This document shows, piece after piece, positions 14,616 to 21,679 of a DNA stretch of 21,679 nt (positions within the stretch are counted from its first letter, which is position 1; every line of letters begins with the position of its first letter). Made by a program: the position numbers and the translations under genes. The stretch is from an uncultured Eubacteriales bacterium (GTDB lineage: Bacteria > Bacillota > Clostridia > Oscillospirales > Oscillospiraceae). Where the stretch lies: positions 1-21,679 of the forward strand of contig USCO01000024.1 of NCBI GenBank assembly GCA_900553135.1, read 5' to 3'. A model generated the notes under the pieces. It was not told the DNA's origin. It worked only from the letters and a program-made list of their open reading frames with translations, and did no database searches.

Positions 14616-15986
14616 CTAAATTCCCAGCAGACGGGTGGCGATGAAGAAGTAGATGAGCAGGGACAGGGCGTCCACAATGGTGGTGATGAAGGGGGAGGCC
14701 ATCACCGCCGGGTCGATGCCAATCTTCTCAGCGCACATGGGCAAGGTGCAGCCCACCACCTTGGCGCACAGGACGGTAAACACCAGGGTGAGGCACACCA
14801 CCAGGGCCACCATGGGGGTGACCTCGGGGTTGTGCATGAGCCAGCGGTCCACGATCATCATTTTCACAAAGTTGGCGCAGGCCAGGCACACGCCGCACAG
14901 CACGGCCACCCGGATCTCCTTCCAGACCACCTGGACCATGTCGGAAAACTCGATCTCGTCCAGGGACAGGGCGCGGATCACCGCCACCGAGGACTGGGAG
15001 CCCGAGTTACCGCCGGTGCCCGACAGCATGGGAATAAAGGAGGTGAGCACCACGCAGGCGGCCAGGGCGCTTTCAAAGCTGGTGATGATGATGCCGGTGA
15101 AGGTGGCCGACAGCATGAGCAGCAGCAGCCAGGGGATGCGGGCCTTCCAGGTCTCCATGACGCCGGTTTTCAGGTAGGGCTTGTCAGAGGGCAGGATAGC
15201 GGCCATCTTTTCGATGTCCTCGGTGGTCTCCTCTTCGATAACGTCCATGGCGTCGTCGAAGGTGATGATACCCACCAGCCGGTTCTCCCCGTCCACCACG
15301 GGCAGGGCGTACAGGTCGTACTTGTTGAGTAACTGGGCCACGTCCTCCTTGTCCTCGTGGGTGTTGACGGACAGGACGTTGGTCTCCATAATGTCGCCGA
15401 TGCGGGTGTCGTAGCTGCTCAGCAGCATCCGCCGCACGGTGACCACGCCCAGCAGCACCCGGTTCTGGGTGACGTAGCAGGTATACACCGTCTCTTTGTC
15501 CATGCCGACCTTGCGGATGCGGGCAAAGGACTCCTCCACAGTGGCGTTGGGGTGGAGGTAGACGTACTCGGTGGTCATAATGGAACCGGCCGAGTCCTTG
15601 GGGTAGTTCAGCAGCTGGTTGATCTGGCTGCGGGTGGAGGAATCCGTGTTGCGCAGAATACGGCTGACCACGTTGGCGGGCATGTCCTCGATGACGTCCA
15701 CGGTGTCGTCCAGGTACAGCTCGTCCAGCACCTCCCGCAGCTCCTTATCGCTCAGGGCGTTGATGAGCCGCTCCTGGTCGTCGGAGTCCTCCAGCTCAGT
15801 GAATACCTCAGCCGCCATCTCCTTGGGCAGCAGGCGAAAAACCAGAACCGTCTCCTCCGGTCCCAGTTCGTCCAGAAATTCGGCAATGTCCACCTCGTTC
15901 ATGTCGTCCAGCAGCTCCCGCAGGCGGCGCAGCTGACGGGTCCGGACCAGCTCCAGCAGCAGGTCCAGGTCGTAATTTTCGTGCAT
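14616..15986 (-). CDS. mgtE: Magnesium transporter MgtE
   Basis: 456 residues, matching the ~450 of Thermus MgtE. Order: N-terminal superhelical domain (about 1-133, acidic, with LGPEETVLVFRLLPKEMAAEVF), two CBS domains (about 137-255, YVYLHPNATVEESF, IGDIMETNVLSVNTHEDKEDVAQLL, ALPVVDGENRLVGIITFDDAMDVI), plug helix, and five membrane helices (about 283-456). In the membrane part GTGGNSGSQ (323-331) and D425 in IDPAVMASPF are the conserved pore and Mg2+-site features. The channel is a dimer that closes when cytoplasmic Mg2+ fills sites between the CBS and N domains. ATG 15986 follows a GA-rich ribosome site (GAGGGGGGAACGGAAGG). A ~270-nt leader with an ORF and terminator precedes it. Confidence 0.97.
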   Translation of the reverse strand: MHENYDLDLLLELVRTRQLRRLRELLDDMNEVDIAEFLDELGPEETVLVFRLLPKEMAAEVFTELEDSDDQERLINALSDKELREVLDELYLDDTVDVIEDMPANVVSRILRNTDSSTRSQINQLLNYPKDSAGSIMTTEYVYLHPNATVEESFARIRKVGMDKETVYTCYVTQNRVLLGVVTVRRMLLSSYDTRIGDIMETNVLSVNTHEDKEDVAQLLNKYDLYALPVVDGENRLVGIITFDDAMDVIEEETTEDIEKMAAILPSDKPYLKTGVMETWKARIPWLLLLMLSATFTGIIITSFESALAACVVLTSFIPMLSGTGGNSGSQSSVAVIRALSLDEIEFSDMVQVVWKEIRVAVLCGVCLACANFVKMMIVDRWLMHNPEVTPMVALVVCLTLVFTVLCAKVVGCTLPMCAEKIGIDPAVMASPFITTIVDALSLLIYFFIATRLLGI

Positions 15987-16028
15987 CCTTCCGTTCCCCC
16001 CTCAGAAATCCTTCCCGAAAAACAGGCG

Positions 16029-16061
16029 AAAAAAGCCACAGGACCGGGCGGGCCTGTGGCT
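16029..16061 (-). terminator. Intrinsic terminator in the mgtE leader
   Basis: On the minus strand AGCCACAGG (16061-16053) pairs with CCTGTGGCT (16042-16034), with extra CC/GG pairs inside, followed by T6. It sits after the promoter and only about 43 bp before the mgtE ATG, so mgtE can be expressed only when transcription passes it. This is the layout of an attenuator. Confidence 0.85.
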
Positions 16062-16077
16062 GCGGCAAGCAAAGGCG

Positions 16078-16105
16078 GGGAGACAGGACCCAGGGTCCCG
16101 CTCCC
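16078..16105 (-). promoter_or_regulatory. Second hairpin in the mgtE leader, between leader ORF and terminator
   Basis: GGGAG/CTCCC (16078-16082 with 16101-16105) encloses GGACC-CAG-GGTCC (16086-16098). It starts right after the leader ORF stop, so a ribosome at the end of that ORF would cover or free it. A regulatory switch with the terminator is inferred; I did not find a clear long alternative pairing by eye. Confidence 0.5.
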
Positions 16106-16108
16106 TCA

Positions 16109-16210
16109 TTATCCTTCCTGGCGGCGGATGGAGACCATGTCCCACCCAGCCGCCTTCCGGCGCCTGCAGCAGCTTTCTTCCCCGCCAGGGCGAAAACTTC
16201 GTGTTTTCAT
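16109..16210 (-). CDS. 33-residue leader ORF upstream of mgtE
   Basis: An ATG at 16210 opens 33 codons ending in TAA at 16111-16109. The peptide begins MKTRSFRPGG, has a central CCRRRK (14-19, codons TGC TGC AGG CGC CGG AAG) and ends GWDMVSIRRQEG: 8 of 33 residues are Arg, with no hydrophobic segment. Ribosome site candidates are AAAGGA 10 nt upstream or GAGG 3 nt upstream, neither ideal. It lies about 50 nt from the predicted transcript start and ahead of the leader terminator, where regulatory leader peptides are found. It may instead be chance coding in a structured RNA. Confidence 0.45.
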   Translation of the reverse strand: MKTRSFRPGGEESCCRRRKAAGWDMVSIRRQEG

Positions 16211-16266
16211 GGTCCTCACATCCTTTCCCACCGGCTCCGGGCCGGATGAATCGTCATACAAGAGAA

Positions 16267-16296
16267 AGTATAGCACAGTTTTCCGCAAAAATTCAA
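16267..16296 (-). promoter_or_regulatory. Promoter of the mgtE leader transcript
   Basis: On the minus strand TTGAAT (16296-16291), 18-nt spacer, TATACT (16272-16267) preceded by TGC (extended -10). Start expected near 16260, leaving a leader of about 270 nt before mgtE. Confidence 0.75.
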
Positions 16297-16337
16297 GGTT
16301 CTTCCCCAGGCTTTCCGTAAAATGGGGGTAAAATCCC

Positions 16338-16799
16338 TTAGTTCAAGCTGCCCTCCAGTCCCAGCAGGGCCTTTTTCAGCTCCAGGCCCCCGGCGTAGCC
16401 GGTGAGGGAGCCGTCAGAGCCCACCACCCGGTGGCAGGGGATGAAGATGGGAATGGGGTTTTCGTGGTTGGCCATGCCCACGGCCCGGAATGCCTTGGGC
16501 CGCCCGATCTGGCGGGCGATGTCCCCATAGCTGCGGGTCTGGCCGTAAGGGATGGTCTGCAGGGCCTGCCACACCGCGCGCTGGAAGGGGGTGCCCGCCG
16601 GGGCCAGGGGCAGATCGAAGATCTGCCGCTCCCCCGCCAGATACTCCAGCAGCTGCCGCCGCCCCTCCTCCAGCAGCGGGGTGGGGCGGGAAATAAGCCG
16701 GGGCACGGGACGGCCGGGGAGGTACAGGGCAGTGATGGTGCCCTCCTTCTCCCCCAGGCCCATCTCCCCCAAGGGGGTGGAAAATAAGTACAGCTCCAT
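16338..16799 (-). CDS. ogt: Methylated-DNA--[protein]-cysteine S-methyltransferase
   Basis: 153 residues. The active-site motif IPCHRVVGS is intact with acceptor C122, preceded by FRAVGMANHENPIPIFI; the helix-turn-helix part (FQRAVWQALQTIPYGQTRSYGDIA, 72-95) carries the DNA-binding arginine region. The protein removes O6-alkyl groups from guanine (and O4 from thymine) onto its own cysteine in a single-use reaction. It has no N-terminal Ada domain, so the Ogt type fits. ATG 16799 has AGGAGG 5 nt upstream and lies 11 bp after the DUF3048 gene, in one operon with it. No clear terminator follows before the mgtE promoter. Confidence 0.95.
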   Translation of the reverse strand: MELYLFSTPLGEMGLGEKEGTITALYLPGRPVPRLISRPTPLLEEGRRQLLEYLAGERQIFDLPLAPAGTPFQRAVWQALQTIPYGQTRSYGDIARQIGRPKAFRAVGMANHENPIPIFIPCHRVVGSDGSLTGYAGGLELKKALLGLEGSLN

Positions 16800-16810
16800 G
16801 GCGTCCTCCT

Positions 16811-17896
16811 TTAGGTCACGCTGACGTCGGCGGAATTTTTGACGATGTTCACATAGCTGCTGCCCACCCCCAGCTGCAGGGGCTGGCCGTCGGTGGTGTA
16901 GTAGGTCAGGGGGCTGGAATTCTTGCTCTTGGACCAGGTGATCTCCCGCACCGTGCCGTCGCACAGGGCCAGGCCCTTTCCGGTGCCCGTGGTGCGCACC
17001 TTCAGCCGCCCGGCGGTGTCTCCCGCCACAGAGGACACGTCGGTATACAGCACCAGCACGTTTTTCACCTTTACCTGCTCCCCGGTGTTGCCGTCCACAT
17101 AGGGGGCGCCGTACTCCTCTACGGCGTACAGGCCGGTGTCCTCCTCGTAGGTGAACACCCCGGTTTTATAGGTAGAGAAGGTGACCTCCAGGCGGCTGGC
17201 CGCCTCCCCCTGGGCCTTCTCCCCCTCGGGAAGGAAGGTGAGGTCCTGCTGCCAGCCCTCCTTGCGCTCCAGGCGCAGGCGGGAGTAGGTGGGCAGCAGC
17301 TCCTGGATGGTATCCCCCGAGGTGAGCACGCTGTGCTCCAGACCCATGTTCTTTCTGCGCCAGCTGTCCCGCCAGAACAGGGTGCCCTCATAGGGGCCAT
17401 TGACGCAGTCCAGGGCGGACACGCCCCAGTTCTTGATGGCGGAGTAGGCCTGGGGGCTGCCCCCTGCGTGGAGGAACACCGCGTCGTGGCCCAGGGCCAG
17501 AGAGACGTAGTAGTCCCGGGCCGAGCGCACCGAACCCAGGTCGCCCACCCCTTCCACACTCTGGAACACCGCCATCATGCGGGTGATGCCACCCTCTGCC
17601 GGTGCCTCGTAGATGATGTCCGCCTGGGACACCCCCAGCTGGGGCAGGGCCTTTTTCAGGTTGTTGAGCATGATGGCAATGGGCCGGTTCTGTCCGATGT
17701 CCGTCTCGCAGCCCTCTCCGGTGAGGGGGTTCACGTAGGGAAGGGGCTCCGGTTCCGGCTCGGGCTCAGGCTCCGGGGCGATGACGGAGACAGCCGGGGG
17801 CTGGGAGGAGGCCTCCGGCGGCGTCTCTTTTCCTGCGCAGGCGCACAGGGACAGGGCCAGCATCAGGAGCAGGGCGGCAAGGATTCGTTTGGACAT
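16811..17896 (-). CDS. DUF3048 (YerB-like) lipoprotein
   Basis: 361 residues. Signal peptide with lipobox LCA-C, so the mature lipoprotein starts at C20. A Pro-Glu repeat linker follows (PEPEPEPEPEP, about 42-52), a likely wall-spanning spacer. The main domain starts with NPLTGEGCETDIGQNRPIAIMLNNLKKALPQLGVSQADIIYEAPAEGGITRMMAVF, then GSVRSARDYYVSLALGHDAVFLHAGGSPQAY, which is the DUF3048 pattern of Bacillus YerB. The C-terminal part with VKVKNVLVLYTDV, GTVREITWSK and PLTYYTTDGQPLQLGVGSSYVNIV matches the second half of this family. It acts outside the membrane; its biochemical function is unknown. The start ATG 17896 is preceded by GGGAGGG. Confidence 0.9.
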   Translation of the reverse strand: MSKRILAALLLMLALSLCACAGKETPPEASSQPPAVSVIAPEPEPEPEPEPLPYVNPLTGEGCETDIGQNRPIAIMLNNLKKALPQLGVSQADIIYEAPAEGGITRMMAVFQSVEGVGDLGSVRSARDYYVSLALGHDAVFLHAGGSPQAYSAIKNWGVSALDCVNGPYEGTLFWRDSWRRKNMGLEHSVLTSGDTIQELLPTYSRLRLERKEGWQQDLTFLPEGEKAQGEAASRLEVTFSTYKTGVFTYEEDTGLYAVEEYGAPYVDGNTGEQVKVKNVLVLYTDVSSVAGDTAGRLKVRTTGTGKGLALCDGTVREITWSKSKNSSPLTYYTTDGQPLQLGVGSSYVNIVKNSADVSVT

Positions 17897-17943
17897 AGGG
17901 GGTCCCTCCCGTCAGGTATTTTGTGAGTTTTGACCTTTCTCCC

Positions 17944-17972
17944 ATTATAACCTGGCCCCTGTTTTGTGACAA
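17944..17972 (-). promoter_or_regulatory. Promoter of the DUF3048-ogt operon
   Basis: On the minus strand TTGTCA (17972-17967), exactly 17 nt, then a perfect TATAAT (17949-17944). Start near 17937, about 40 nt before the lipoprotein ATG. The divergent ABC operon begins 109 bp to the right (18081); I see no equally good promoter for it in 17973-18080. Confidence 0.85.
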
Positions 17973-18080
17973 GAGTCAACCCCCGCTCCCCTTTACAAAT
18001 TGTTTACCACTCTTTCATGAAACTTTCAGGTGGGCAGGCTACCATGGGGACTGATTGAACGTTGCAAGGAGGTCTGTCCT

Positions 18081-19049
18081 GTGATCGAAGTACGCGGACT
18101 GGTCAAGCGCTACGGCAGCCGCCTGGCGGTGGACCATCTCAGCTTTACCGTGCCAGACGGCCAGATTTTCGGATTTCTGGGCCCCAACGGGGCGGGAAAA
18201 TCCACCACCATGAACCTGATGACGGGCTACCTGGGTCCCACGGAGGGAGAGGTGCTCATTGACGGGCACAGCATCACCCAGGAGCCGGAGAAGGCCAAGG
18301 CGGCCATGGGCTATCTGCCCGAGCAGCCCCCCCTCTACCCCGACATGACGGTGGAGGAGTACCTGCTCTTTGCCGCCCGGCTGAAGAAGGTGCCCCGGGA
18401 CCAGCGGGAGGAACAGCTGGACCGGGTGACCGAGATGACGGGGACGGACGGGGTGCGGGAGCGCCTGATCCGCAACCTGTCCAAGGGCTACCGCCAGCGG
18501 GTGGGCCTGGCCCAGGCCCTGCTGGGCTTTCCCAAGGTACTCATTCTGGATGAGCCCACGGCGGGCCTGGACCCCAAGCAGATTCTGGAGATGCGCCAGC
18601 TCATCCGCCAGCTGGCCCGGGAGCACACGGTGATCCTCAGTTCCCACATCCTCTCCGAGGTGCAGGAGGTGTGCGACCACCTGCTCATCATCCACCACGG
18701 CCGCAAGGTGGCCGCCGGGGCCCCGGAGGAGCTGGAGCGCACCCTGGCCGGGGCTCCCGCCCTGGAGGTCACCCTCCTCACCGACGGGGAACGGGGCCGC
18801 GCCCTGCTCTCTCCCCTGCCCGGCCTGGCCGCCCTCACCCCCCTGCCCAGCCGGGAGGAGGGGGCCGTGCGCTTCCGCCTGGAGCCCCAGGAGGGGGTCG
18901 ACCTGCGTCTGGCGGTGTTTTCCGCCTGTGCTCAGCAGCAGGTGCCCCTATTGGAGCTGCGCCGGGACGCCATGACCCTGGAGCAGATGTTCTTAAAACT
19001 CACCAGCGATGACCAGGCCCAGGACGCCGGAGAGGAGGAAGGAACATGA
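18081..19049 (+). CDS. ABC transporter ATP-binding protein, GldA-like
   Basis: 322 residues. Walker A GPNGAGKST (34-42), Q-loop LPEQPPLYPDMTVEEYL, signature LSKGYRQR (133-140), Walker B VLILDEP (153-159) and switch His189 in SSH are all intact. The C-terminal ~90 residues form an extra domain ending in MTLEQMFLKLTSD, as in ATPases of ABC-2 exporters. It powers the membrane protein encoded next. The start is GTG 18081, with AAGGAGG 8 nt upstream; an in-frame ATG at 18030 lacks support. Its stop overlaps the permease start (ATGA). The name GldA-like rests on the whole operon (permease, GldG-like, DUF4340), not on evidence for gliding. Confidence 0.93.
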   Translation: MIEVRGLVKRYGSRLAVDHLSFTVPDGQIFGFLGPNGAGKSTTMNLMTGYLGPTEGEVLIDGHSITQEPEKAKAAMGYLPEQPPLYPDMTVEEYLLFAARLKKVPRDQREEQLDRVTEMTGTDGVRERLIRNLSKGYRQRVGLAQALLGFPKVLILDEPTAGLDPKQILEMRQLIRQLAREHTVILSSHILSEVQEVCDHLLIIHHGRKVAAGAPEELERTLAGAPALEVTLLTDGERGRALLSPLPGLAALTPLPSREEGAVRFRLEPQEGVDLRLAVFSACAQQQVPLLELRRDAMTLEQMFLKLTSDDQAQDAGEEEGT

Positions 19050-19750
19050 TCGCCATTTACAAGCGGGAGCTGAACTCCTATTTCAATTCCATGATCGGCT
19101 ATGTGTTTGTGGCCGTGCTGGTGTTCTTCACCGGCATCTACTTTATGGCCTACAACGTGTACGGCGGCCTGCCCCAGTTCTCCTACACCTTATATAGTCT
19201 CATGACCATCCTCATGTTCGCCATGCCCCTGCTCACCATGAAGTCCATGGCCGAGGAGCGGCGCAGCCGCACCGACCAGCTGCTGCTCACCTCCCCTGTC
19301 ACCCTCACCGGGGTGGTGCTGGGCAAGTTCTTCGCCATGGCCACCGTCTTTCTCATCCCCCTGGCCCTGTGCGCCTTCTGCCCCCTCATCATCGCCATGA
19401 ACGGGGAGGCCCGGCTGCTGTCCGACTACGCCTGCCTGTTGGCCTTCTTCCTCATGGGCTGCGTGTTCATCGCCATCGGCATGTTCCTCTCCTCCCTCAC
19501 CGAGAGCCAGATCATCGCCGCGGTGAGCACCTTTGCCGTGCTGCTGGTGCTGTTTTTGTGGGACGACCTCATCAGCTTTCTGCCTTCCGCCCTCAGTTCC
19601 CTGCTGTCCGCCTTCTCCTTTACCCAGACCTTTCAGAACTTCGCGGAGTACAGCATGTTCGACCTGGGCGGCCTGGCCCTGTATGTGTCCCTGAGTGCTC
19701 TGTTTCTATTTTTGACCGTCCAGACGCTGCAGAAGCGCCGCTGGGCTTAA
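19046..19750 (+). CDS. ABC-2 type permease, GldF-like
   Basis: 234 residues with about six membrane helices. It begins with IYKRELNSYFNSMIGYVFVAVLVFFTGIYF and has the cytoplasmic loop MKSMAEERRSRTDQLLLTSPVTLTGVVLGKF (about 65-95), the conserved coupling region of GldF/ABC-2 permeases. It would form the membrane channel with the ATPase encoded immediately upstream (4-nt overlap, ATGA). Substrate unknown. Confidence 0.92.
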   Translation: MIAIYKRELNSYFNSMIGYVFVAVLVFFTGIYFMAYNVYGGLPQFSYTLYSLMTILMFAMPLLTMKSMAEERRSRTDQLLLTSPVTLTGVVLGKFFAMATVFLIPLALCAFCPLIIAMNGEARLLSDYACLLAFFLMGCVFIAIGMFLSSLTESQIIAAVSTFAVLLVLFLWDDLISFLPSALSSLLSAFSFTQTFQNFAEYSMFDLGGLALYVSLSALFLFLTVQTLQKRRWA

Positions 19751-19765
19751 AGGAGGGATTTCTGG

Positions 19766-21142
19766 ATGAAACGACCCAAAAAGAAACGCTCCTTGGGCCG
19801 CGGCGGCTATCTGGCCGGCGTGAGCCTGCTGGCCCTGGCCCTGGTGATCCTCTTTAACCTGATCGTGGGCCAGCTGCCCTCCAACTGGCTGGAGTTTGAC
19901 CTTACGGACAACGGCTTGTATGAGATCTCCGACACCTCCCGGGAATTCTTATCCACCCTGGACCAGGATGTGGAGATCGTGGTGCTGGCCGAGGAGGGCG
20001 CCACCGACGCCCGCATCACCAAATTCTTAGACCACTACACCGCCCTGTCCAGCCACCTGTCCCTCACCTATGTGGACCCGGTGGCCCACCCCGAGGAGGC
20101 CAGCGCCTATGAGGCCGACTCGGACAGCCTGGTGGTCCAGTGTGAGGCCACGGGAAAATCCCGCTCCATTCCCTACTCCGACATCATCACCTACACCTAT
20201 ACCAACTACTTCTCCGTGACCGAGGACAGCTTTGACGCCGAAGGCCAGCTCACCTCCGCCGTGAACTACGTCACCGGGGACACCAGCGCCAAGGTGTACA
20301 CCGTCTCCGGCCACGGCGAGACCGACCTGTCCGACCCCGTGGTCCAGGCCATTGAAAAGGCCAACCTGACCCTGTCCTCGGTCACTCCCGCCCTCATCGG
20401 CATCCCCGAGGACTGCGACGTGCTCATCGTCAACGCCCCGGCCAGCGACCTGTCCGCCGACGAGCTGGAGCTCTTTGAGACCTACCTGTCCGGCGGCGGC
20501 CAGATGGTTTTCCTGGCGGGAGAGACCCTGGAAGCCCTGCCCAACTGGGAGTCCCTGCTCTCCGGCCGGGGGCTGGACCTGGTGGAGGGCTACATCGCCG
20601 ACCCGGGCAGCTACTACCCCCAGCGGGGCTCCGCCTTCTCGGTGTGCGGCCAGCTGAACCTATCCTGCGGTCTGGCCGACGGGCTGGACAACGCCGCCCT
20701 CACCATGCTGGAGTACTCCCGTGGCTTCCTGTCCCTGGACGCCGGGGAGGAGGACAGCTGGACGGTCACTCCCATCCTCTCCACCACCGCCCAGGCCCTG
20801 GCCGTCACCCAGGACGGCACCCAGACCAATGGCACCTACCTGCTGGGCGCGGTGTCTGAGGGGGACGACGGGGGACGGCTCGCCGTCTTTGGCAGCAGCA
20901 GCTTCATTAGCGGCGACATTCTTACCAACTACCCCAGTCTGGCCAACCAGACCCTCTTCCTCAACGCCATCACCGCCGCCCTGGAGGGGGTAGACAACCT
21001 GTCCATCTCCGCCAAGAGCCTCTCCGTCACCTATAACACCTTCCAGAATCCCGGCCTGTGGAGCACCTGCTTCACCGTGATCCTGCCCCTGGGCATCCTG
21101 CTGGCCGGCTTCATCTTCTGGCTGAAAAGGAGGAAGCTATGA
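19766..21142 (+). CDS. GldG-like ABC transporter auxiliary protein
   Basis: 458 residues. Basic N-terminus (KRPKKKRSLGRGG), one membrane helix (about 16-36), a large extracytoplasmic part, and a second helix near the C-terminus (about 434-452) followed by KRRKL. The motifs DLTDNGLYEISDTSREFLSTLDQDVEIVVL (about 44-73), VYTVSGHGE (about 177-185) and CDVLIVNAPASDLSADELELFETYLSGGGQMVFLAG match the GldG/ABC_transp_aux family, whose fold resembles a catalytically inactive glutamine-amidotransferase-like domain. ATG 19766 has AGGAGG 9 nt upstream and follows the permease stop by 15 bp. It probably assembles with the permease at the membrane. Confidence 0.9.
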   Translation: MKRPKKKRSLGRGGYLAGVSLLALALVILFNLIVGQLPSNWLEFDLTDNGLYEISDTSREFLSTLDQDVEIVVLAEEGATDARITKFLDHYTALSSHLSLTYVDPVAHPEEASAYEADSDSLVVQCEATGKSRSIPYSDIITYTYTNYFSVTEDSFDAEGQLTSAVNYVTGDTSAKVYTVSGHGETDLSDPVVQAIEKANLTLSSVTPALIGIPEDCDVLIVNAPASDLSADELELFETYLSGGGQMVFLAGETLEALPNWESLLSGRGLDLVEGYIADPGSYYPQRGSAFSVCGQLNLSCGLADGLDNAALTMLEYSRGFLSLDAGEEDSWTVTPILSTTAQALAVTQDGTQTNGTYLLGAVSEGDDGGRLAVFGSSSFISGDILTNYPSLANQTLFLNAITAALEGVDNLSISAKSLSVTYNTFQNPGLWSTCFTVILPLGILLAGFIFWLKRRKL

Positions 21143-21679
21143 CCCGACAGACCCGCACCCTGGTGCTCCTGGGGGCGGCGGTGGCGGTGTGCGCCGCCGG
21201 CTATGCCGCCCTGCGCCTGTGGAACCAGCGCCAGGCCGAGGCGGACGACGCCGTCCACCTCACCACCCTGACCCAGGCCACCTCCTTCTCCTTTACCAAC
21301 CAGAATGGGGACTTCTCCTTTACCCAGTCCCAGGAGGAGGGCTGGCAGCGCACCGACGACCCCGACTTCCCCGCCGACCAGGACGCCCTGGACAGCCTGG
21401 TGAGCCAGGCCCTCTCCCTCACGGCGGTGCGCACCATCTCCGACCCTGAGGGGCTCTCCTCCTACGGCCTGGATGACCCCCAGCTGACCCTCACCCTCTC
21501 CGACGGGACGGACACCTTCTCCCTGCTGGTGGGGGACGCCTTTGACAGCTACTACTACGCCCAGGTGTCGGGCCAGGAGGACACGGTGTACACCATCTCC
21601 ACCGAATTGCCCACCGCCCTGGATGTGACCCTGGACGACCTCATGGCCCTGGCCCAGTTCCCCGCCCTCAGCCAGGACA
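21139..21679 (+). CDS. DUF4340 domain protein, 3' end cut off
   Basis: 180 codons are visible, open to the window edge. The ATG at 21139 overlaps the GldG-like stop by 4 nt (ATGA) and has AAAGGAGG 4-5 nt upstream. One N-terminal membrane helix (about 7-28, TLVLLGAAVAVCAAGYAALRLW) anchors an outside domain. The pattern WQRTDDPDFPADQDALDSLVSQALSLTAVRTISDPEGLSSYGLDDPQLTLTLSDG followed by LLVGDAF and YYAQVSGQEDTVYTIS is typical of DUF4340, found next to GldG-type genes. It is the fourth member of this export operon; function unknown. Family proteins are usually longer, so more of the gene lies outside. Confidence 0.88.
   Translation, partial: MTRQTRTLVLLGAAVAVCAAGYAALRLWNQRQAEADDAVHLTTLTQATSFSFTNQNGDFSFTQSQEEGWQRTDDPDFPADQDALDSLVSQALSLTAVRTISDPEGLSSYGLDDPQLTLTLSDGTDTFSLLVGDAFDSYYYAQVSGQEDTVYTISTELPTALDVTLDDLMALAQFPALSQD

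Noticed and set aside
15987..16296. M-box (ykoK) riboswitch in front of mgtE
   Set aside because: The conserved opening and core strings of the M-box as I remember them are not found; only GCTGCTGC is shared. A covariance-model search would settle this.
17720..17790. GGCTCCGGTTCC-type repeat as a tandem DNA repeat or regulatory array
   Set aside because: It encodes the Pro-Glu linker of the DUF3048 lipoprotein in frame, which explains the periodicity.

Overview
The window is a GC-rich (roughly 60% or more) stretch of bacterial chromosome. From about base 2000 to the right end it looks like a gut Clostridia genome of the Oscillospiraceae / Flavonifractor-Pseudoflavonifractor type. The signs are a glutamate dehydrogenase that I recall as close to the Clostridium symbiosum enzyme, a DUF6465 gene, a ZapA/U32 pair, strong AGGAGG ribosome binding sites and CTG/GCC/GAG-dominated codons. 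The first ~1.9 kb (a TRIC-family channel and most of a DEAD-box helicase) uses codons differently (CTT, TTG, GCG, GAA) and looks more like a Coriobacteriia-type actinobacterium. The change of style falls inside the helicase gene, next to its conserved motif VI. The left end is therefore either a recent recombination or, more likely, a chimeric metagenomic join.

Layout. 1-2117: divergent TRIC channel (-) and DEAD-box helicase (+) with a structured 446-bp gap. 2216-5769 (+): small PspC protein, a 185-bp stem-loop-rich element, a GNAT acetyltransferase, NAD-type glutamate dehydrogenase and a DUF6465 protein with a histone-H1-like tail. Each has its own promoter or terminator signals, and the block ends at a perfect bidirectional terminator (5782-5817). 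5831-11484 (-): one operon read right to left, dut-maf-mreC-mreD-pbp2-mrp, combining nucleotide sanitation with the cell-elongation machinery and an Fe-S carrier ATPase, without mreB. 11485-11881: a 397-bp non-coding stretch containing a dense stem-loop element. 11882-14376 (-): zapA and a U32 protein (RlhA/TrhP type) behind a near-consensus promoter. 14616-16296 (-): mgtE magnesium transporter with a long leader carrying a good promoter, a 33-codon ORF and an intrinsic terminator. 16338-17896 (-): a YerB-like DUF3048 lipoprotein and an O6-alkylguanine transferase. 18081-end (+): an operon of Gld-type ABC ATPase, permease, GldG-like protein and a DUF4340 protein that runs off the window.

How the genes fit together. 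Most of the content is housekeeping: cell-wall elongation (MreC, MreD, PBP2), division (ZapA), genome hygiene (Dut, Maf, Ogt), RNA metabolism (helicase, U32), amino-acid fermentation (GdhA) and Mg2+ supply (MgtE). I see no CRISPR array, phage, insertion sequence, rRNA or tRNA. The least explained parts are the mgtE leader, the two intergenic stem-loop elements, the DUF6465 protein and the Gld-like export operon.
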